64,000 bases of DNA, taken from positions 1 to 64,000 of the forward strand of contig JAZUMF010000117.1 in NCBI GenBank assembly GCA_045603485.1. Reading direction: 5' to 3'. The DNA is from RGIG5952 sp045603485. GTDB lineage: Bacteria; Verrucomicrobiota; Kiritimatiellia; RFP12; JAAYLN01. Below, in pieces: positions 60,107 through 64,000 of the stretch; positions within the stretch are counted from its first letter, which is position 1, and each line of letters starts with the position of its first letter. A program made the position numbers and the translations under genes. Under the pieces are notes generated by a model that saw nothing but the letters and a program-made list of their open reading frames with translations, made no database searches and was not told where the DNA came from.

Positions 60107-60730
60107 TTACAATGCACCAGCGGCTTTCATTAAAAGATATTGCCGCTTCCATTCTCCGGATAGAACAGTGTTGTAAAAGTTGATGGATTCGGTGTCACCT
60201 CTTTTTATTGCATAACTTCTCATGCGTATAATTATATTACTGACAATCGGACTTTCATAATTCAACGGCAATTGCGATTCCATTGGCGTCCCGTATGGCC
60301 CCGATAAAAATTCGATTGATTCCCAATAATTTGTTCCGGGCACGGGAGCTGTTTCGCAAAAAGTTAAAAATCTGTCGATAAAATTGGTATAGTTATTGTA
60401 TCCTGAATATCCTACTGCGCTCAGTGTCGTAAATCTGACCATTTCATTCGTCTGATAGGTATGCCAGTCAGACGCAATCGCTCCGTAATTATTTGAGACG
60501 ACATTAACAATAAGCTTGAAGCGTTGCATTTCATCATCAAAAAGTTCGAATCGTATGCCACCCCCGCGCACACCAAAAAATCTTGATTTTGCAGGATGAG
60601 GACTTCCGTGGAGCCGAAATCCGTCATACAAATTTATGGTCTGATAATAAATATTTGATACTAACGCTGATTGAGCAAAAAAACTGCTGCCAATAACGCA
60701 ACAACATACCAGCAAAATTACTTTTTTCAT
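60107..60730 (-). CDS. Small secreted protein of unknown function
   Basis: 207 residues; signal peptide MKKVILLVCCCVIGSSFFAQSA. I do not recognise the remainder, which is rich in Tyr, Asn and Phe (NNYGAIASDWHTYQTNEMV, GYSGYNNYTNF) and has no repeats or catalytic motif. GAGGAG lies upstream of the ATG at 60730. It lies between two copies of a 43-bp direct repeat whose original is the 3' end of pbpC, so the gene may have been inserted or duplicated there. Confidence 0.7.
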   Translation of the reverse strand: MKKVILLVCCCVIGSSFFAQSALVSNIYYQTINLYDGFRLHGSPHPAKSRFFGVRGGGIRFELFDDEMQRFKLIVNVVSNNYGAIASDWHTYQTNEMVRFTTLSAVGYSGYNNYTNFIDRFLTFCETAPVPGTNYWESIEFLSGPYGTPMESQLPLNYESPIVSNIIIRMRSYAIKRGDTESINFYNTVLSGEWKRQYLLMKAAGAL

Positions 60731-60853
60731 GTCACTCCTCATGTACATAATATCACAATTTTTAATGATAATGAAATAGTTTTGGATAAACTTTGCAACG
60801 CCGATTTCTATGATGTTTTGTTACATTGTTTTCTCAATTTTACTTTTGCACAG

Positions 60854-60896
60854 TCGCACTTTACATCACAACTATCGTAACTTCTGCTGGCGTTTT
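60854..60896. repeat. 43-bp direct repeat, copy B (pbpC 3' end)
   Basis: Contains the last 12 codons of pbpC, its stop codon and seven bases beyond. It is the likely source of copy A at 60061. Confidence 0.75.
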
Positions 60897-62954
60897 TTGC
60901 GGATCTAACGGTACGGCGGTTATAGTATGTTTACCAACTGGAAAGTTATACGATTTTGTATTTTGCTCTAATGGATTTCCATCTATAAACCAGACGACAT
61001 CGTTATGGCTAGATCTCAGTAGGAGAGTTACAGATGTTTCTTCACCGTTTCTATGGTAAACCTTTGGCGCAGGGGATAAAATCACAACCTTGCCGACGGT
61101 TGTATTGCAGGGGACGCAAGGGTTTAGCGGAATGTTTTTCAAAGCCCTTCCGTTCGATTTTTCTTTGCAGCCGCTTGTTGCTAAAAGCCCCGATTCTTTG
61201 CAGAGCTCTACGCGTTCAGAGTAGTCATTACGCTCAAGCCAGAAGGGTGGTTTCTCTTTAGCGTAAAGCATTTGGAATATTTCGCCGACAACAGGAGCGG
61301 CAACTTTTGCGCCAATTAAACTTGATGAGCGTTCTCCGTTTTTATTCCCGAACCAAACCCCAAGAACATAATCGGTTGTGTAGCCTACACACCACGCATC
61401 GCAGTTGTTGTTTGATGTGCCTGTTTTCCAGGCTATCGAATGCGATGTGCCCGGTAACGGGTTGCTTCTTAATATTTCTGCTAGCATAGCTCTTGCGGAA
61501 TCGTTGATGGGGCCATTTATTTCAGGGATAATTCTTTGATATGCCTTTACGATATCGTAGAGCCGATATCCGGCAGTTCCCAACGCCAGCGAAAGTCCAT
61601 TTGTCTTGACTTGGTCGTCAGTTGCCAGACCAAGCGAAGAAAGGGTTCTGTTTATCCGTGCTTCACCAAGGTGTGACAAAAGGCGTATTACCGGGGTATT
61701 ATACGAATTTGACAGCGCTTCAAAGACTGGCACTCTGCCTCTGAATTTTCCGTCAAAATTTTTTGGCTTATATCCGGCATATCTTACCGGCGCATCAAGC
61801 AATGTCGTGTCGCTTACGATATAACCGGCGCAAAGAGCTTCATAATAAATGAAGGGCTTTATGAGAGAGCCTGCACTTCTGATTGACTTTACGACATCGA
61901 CTTGTCCGCCATCTGGTGACTTAAAATCTAAAGTTCCGACATAGGCTATAGTATCTCCGCTCTTAGCATCAATAAGAAAAGCGGCTGCATCTCTGACATC
62001 GGGAAGCGTGTTGACTTTTTTTGAGAGGATGTTACGGATGCGGTCTGTGATTCTTGAGTCAATAGTCAATATTTGAGTTTGAGGATCCCCGTGAACAAAC
62101 GGCTTGTCCGTATCAATTATAAAGCCGAGCTCGCGGGCCTCGCTTGCCTTTTCAAAATCGGCAGGCTCATCAAAATTTCGATATGGCAATCTCTCGTGAT
62201 AAAATATCCTATCTGCCTCTTCTCTCGTCATGTATCCTTCACGCACCTGAGAATCCAATACTCTGCTTTGCCTGACCTTTGCCAAATCAGGATGCCTGTC
62301 TGGCCGAAAGCGGTTAGGCAATTGCGGAATGCCGCAAAGCACGCTTGCTTCGACTATTGTTAAATCTCCTGGTGTTTTTCCGAAGTAATATCTTGACGCG
62401 GCACCTAACCCATAAATTGAGCCTCCATACGGAACATTGTTGAAGTAGGCCTCCAAAATTTCCCGTTTGGAATGAAGACGCTCCATCTTTCTTGCTTTAG
62501 CCGCCTGAAGAAATTTCTCCCCTAATTTACGCCTTCTTCCCAAATAATCCATCGCCGCAACTTGCATGCTGATAGTAGAGGCTCCTGACAGTACGCGCCC
62601 GGCGATGAGATTTTGAGTAAAGGCTCTTGCGATAGCTATATAGTCAACGCCGTGATGGTGAAAAAACCGTTCATCTTCGGTGTTTATCATAAACGAGACC
62701 ACATCGTCAGGTATATCATCAAGCGACACATCGAATCGCCATTCGTAATTCCATGTGCGTTCATAATACAGCGGAATCCCGTTTCTGTCACACCAAATTC
62801 TAACAGGTGTACGCTTATAGACTTTAGGTAGTGGGTCGTCTACAAAATATGGCGCCAAAAGCCAAGCTGCCGCCACACAAATTATCAGTGTGGCGACAGT
62901 AATTCCGACATAACGGAAAGTGCGATATATACGCTTCCTGTTACCTTGTTTCAT
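60861..62954 (-). CDS. pbpC: Penicillin-binding protein 1C (bifunctional)
   Basis: 697 residues. One N-terminal membrane helix (about 13-35), a glycosyltransferase GT51 domain with EDERFFHHHGVD at 93-104 and a transpeptidase domain with the S-x-x-K motif SLIK (Ser363), SYN (Ser417) and KTG (510-512). A C-terminal BiPBP_C-like beta domain (about 610-697) is typical of PBP1C. It polymerises and cross-links peptidoglycan in the periplasm. Its start overlaps the TAA of the A2M gene by one base (TAATG), the well-known yfhM-pbpC arrangement. Confidence 0.94.
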   Translation of the reverse strand: MKQGNRKRIYRTFRYVGITVATLIICVAAAWLLAPYFVDDPLPKVYKRTPVRIWCDRNGIPLYYERTWNYEWRFDVSLDDIPDDVVSFMINTEDERFFHHHGVDYIAIARAFTQNLIAGRVLSGASTISMQVAAMDYLGRRRKLGEKFLQAAKARKMERLHSKREILEAYFNNVPYGGSIYGLGAASRYYFGKTPGDLTIVEASVLCGIPQLPNRFRPDRHPDLAKVRQSRVLDSQVREGYMTREEADRIFYHERLPYRNFDEPADFEKASEARELGFIIDTDKPFVHGDPQTQILTIDSRITDRIRNILSKKVNTLPDVRDAAAFLIDAKSGDTIAYVGTLDFKSPDGGQVDVVKSIRSAGSLIKPFIYYEALCAGYIVSDTTLLDAPVRYAGYKPKNFDGKFRGRVPVFEALSNSYNTPVIRLLSHLGEARINRTLSSLGLATDDQVKTNGLSLALGTAGYRLYDIVKAYQRIIPEINGPINDSARAMLAEILRSNPLPGTSHSIAWKTGTSNNNCDAWCVGYTTDYVLGVWFGNKNGERSSSLIGAKVAAPVVGEIFQMLYAKEKPPFWLERNDYSERVELCKESGLLATSGCKEKSNGRALKNIPLNPCVPCNTTVGKVVILSPAPKVYHRNGEETSVTLLLRSSHNDVVWFIDGNPLEQNTKSYNFPVGKHTITAVPLDPQKTPAEVTIVVM

Positions 62955-64000
62955 TACTCGATAACTATAGTCTTGCCGGGAATATAGTCACCGCGGAGGT
63001 CCGGGTTGTACATATCCTCAATTATGATTTGAGGTATTGTGTATACGCCGGGTGTGACGGCACGAAGTGTGTAAGTGATCGTGGATGGGGTGTCTTTGTC
63101 AGCCTTTGGAAGGTATCCGAACCACAGCCACCTGTCATCGCGGATTTCAGATGATCCATGCAATTTACTGTTGTTAGAGAGATTTGCATTAGGGATGACA
63201 CTGGAGCGCGTAGCCAAGGTCACATCCTCAAGTTCAAAGCCTCCAGGCACCAAATCAACAAGAACCGTTCTGTCAATATCCACTGGAGAGGCGATATTGA
63301 CAACAACCGTTATAAGGCTTCCAGATGCAACCTTTGAAATGGGATTGCCATCATCATCTACATACGATTTTGAGATTGAAATCATATTGTTCCTCTTAAT
63401 CGGTTTTTTAGGAATACCGGCAGTTTCAACCTTGGCGAAGAGCATATCCTTTGAACGAATCTGAATCAAGTCGTCAATTTTCCTTTCAACGACAAATGGC
63501 TTTTGAGAAACATTAAACTCTTTTTCAACTGTTCCAACTTTAACAGTTCCCGTTGCATTGCCGATTTCAAGCATTTGAGCGAATGATGCAAGACCCAGTA
63601 CAGACCAGCTGTTGTCCCTCGTTGTACCCCAAGCGGAGCCGTCGTCACGGAGAGAGTTGTTCAAGATCGCGATGATTGGTGTAAGCTTGGCATAATCGCG
63701 ATACCCCGCCTTGGCAGCCATAAAGAGGGCCATGCCGAGGTTTTTGATACGGTCCCAATCCGATTCGGTCTCCCATGCCCGCGATGCTATTGCCTTTTCA
63801 AATATTGCAATACCCTCTGAAGCATATCCAAACCTCATCATTGCAGCAGAGACAACCAATGCCGCAAAATCATCATCGCCTTGCGATATCACATTAAGGG
63901 CATTGATAATAAAGCTGCTGTCGCCGTTTACCGCGAGAGCATAAACGGCATATGCTCTATCCATGCGGTTTTCGGGAGCGGCATTGGCAGCAACATCTCT
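62954..64000 (-). CDS. Bacterial alpha-2-macroglobulin, C-terminal part
   Basis: The frame is open to the right edge, so only the last 348 residues are seen. They comprise the end of the helical thioester domain (DFAALVVSAAMMRFGYASEG, DNSWSVLGLASF) and the terminal macroglobulin or receptor-like domain (VDIDRTVLVDLVPGGFELED, WFGYLPKADKDT). The thioester CXEQ site would lie upstream, outside the window. Bacterial A2Ms trap host proteases in the periplasm and pair with PBP1C for cell-wall repair. Confidence 0.88.
   Translation of the reverse strand, partial: RDVAANAAPENRMDRAYAVYALAVNGDSSFIINALNVISQGDDDFAALVVSAAMMRFGYASEGIAIFEKAIASRAWETESDWDRIKNLGMALFMAAKAGYRDYAKLTPIIAILNNSLRDDGSAWGTTRDNSWSVLGLASFAQMLEIGNATGTVKVGTVEKEFNVSQKPFVVERKIDDLIQIRSKDMLFAKVETAGIPKKPIKRNNMISISKSYVDDDGNPISKVASGSLITVVVNIASPVDIDRTVLVDLVPGGFELEDVTLATRSSVIPNANLSNNSKLHGSSEIRDDRWLWFGYLPKADKDTPSTITYTLRAVTPGVYTIPQIIIEDMYNPDLRGDYIPGKTIVIE

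Noticed and set aside
1..64000. Bacterial microcompartment locus linked to the glycyl radical enzyme or rhamnose genes
   Set aside because: No BMC shell, activase or aldehyde dehydrogenase genes are found in the window, and the glycyl radical enzyme lies 25 kb from the rhamnose operon.
1..64000. Prophage or integrated plasmid
   Set aside because: No integrase, capsid, replication or partition genes; apart from the RAYT tail, only small repeats suggest mobility.

Overview
The window reads as chromosomal DNA of a Gram-negative bacterium of the PVC superphylum, most likely a gut or anaerobe-associated Kiritimatiellota/Verrucomicrobiota/Lentisphaerota member. The support is indirect: a DUF4838 protein, cytoplasmic GH106/GH39/GH28 glycosidases for rhamnose- and uronate-rich glycans, BspA-type surface leucine-rich-repeat proteins, a MurA with the Asp active-site variant also known from Chlamydiae, an alpha-2-macroglobulin/PBP1C pair, a Rex redox repressor and a glycyl radical enzyme. 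No rRNA or taxon marker sequence is present, so the assignment stays an inference.

Layout. 1-1.2 kb: tail of a REP-associated tyrosine transposase and a repeat-rich gap. 1.2-4.6 kb: a secreted BspA-like protein and an orphan glycyl radical enzyme. 4.6-9.6 kb, minus strand: TrmH-type methyltransferase, NudC, a WaaP-like kinase, an AI-2E family transporter and a secreted metallophosphoesterase. 9.7-14.4 kb, plus: gltX, a GH106 alpha-L-rhamnosidase, rex. 14.7-14.9 kb: tRNA-Val and tRNA-Asn. 15-23.7 kb, plus: panB, a DUF7309/DUF6930 protein, an ABC ATPase with a solute-binding protein but no permease, murA, a coiled-coil NYN nuclease and a sigma-54 activator. 23.8-25.1 kb: GH39. 25.4-25.9 kb: five tRNAs including a tandemly duplicated Arg-fMet unit. 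26-31.5 kb: an unrecognised large enzyme, a phosphoesterase, then class II aldolase and L-rhamnose isomerase. 31.5-37.8 kb, minus: 5-FCL, rarA, tRNA-Cys, two GT4 glycosyltransferases and an ATP-grasp/HAD fusion. 38-40.4 kb, plus: SDR epimerase and ClC. 40.4-47.9 kb, minus: DjlA-like, short UDP-sugar dehydrogenase, ruvA, OlsF-like acyltransferase, KtrA/KtrB, mutarotase. 48.1-54.5 kb: a minisatellite, two tandem BspA-like paralogues and a DUF4838 protein. 54.5-55.4 kb: repeat-dense gap. 55.4-56.9 kb: scpA-scpB. 56.9-64 kb, minus: type I dehydroquinase, SDR, GH28, a small secreted protein, pbpC and the 3' part of an alpha-2-macroglobulin gene.

The genes suggest a pectin/rhamnogalacturonan-type lifestyle: GH28 and GH106 would release galacturonate and rhamnose, RhaA and the class II aldolase would process rhamnose (the kinase is not in the window), while Rex and the glycyl radical enzyme fit anaerobic redox metabolism. 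Envelope functions (MurA, PBP1C/A2M, glycosyltransferases, OlsF-like) are scattered between.

The most unusual observations are an initiator tRNA with C33 and a weakened anticodon stem in two identical copies, a divergent orphan glycyl radical enzyme, a coiled-coil NYN nuclease beside a sigma-54 activator, an ATP-grasp/HAD fusion, signs of variation around the BspA-like surface genes, repeated leaderless or near-leaderless gene starts behind extended -10 promoters, and a 43-bp direct repeat bracketing a small secreted-protein gene.
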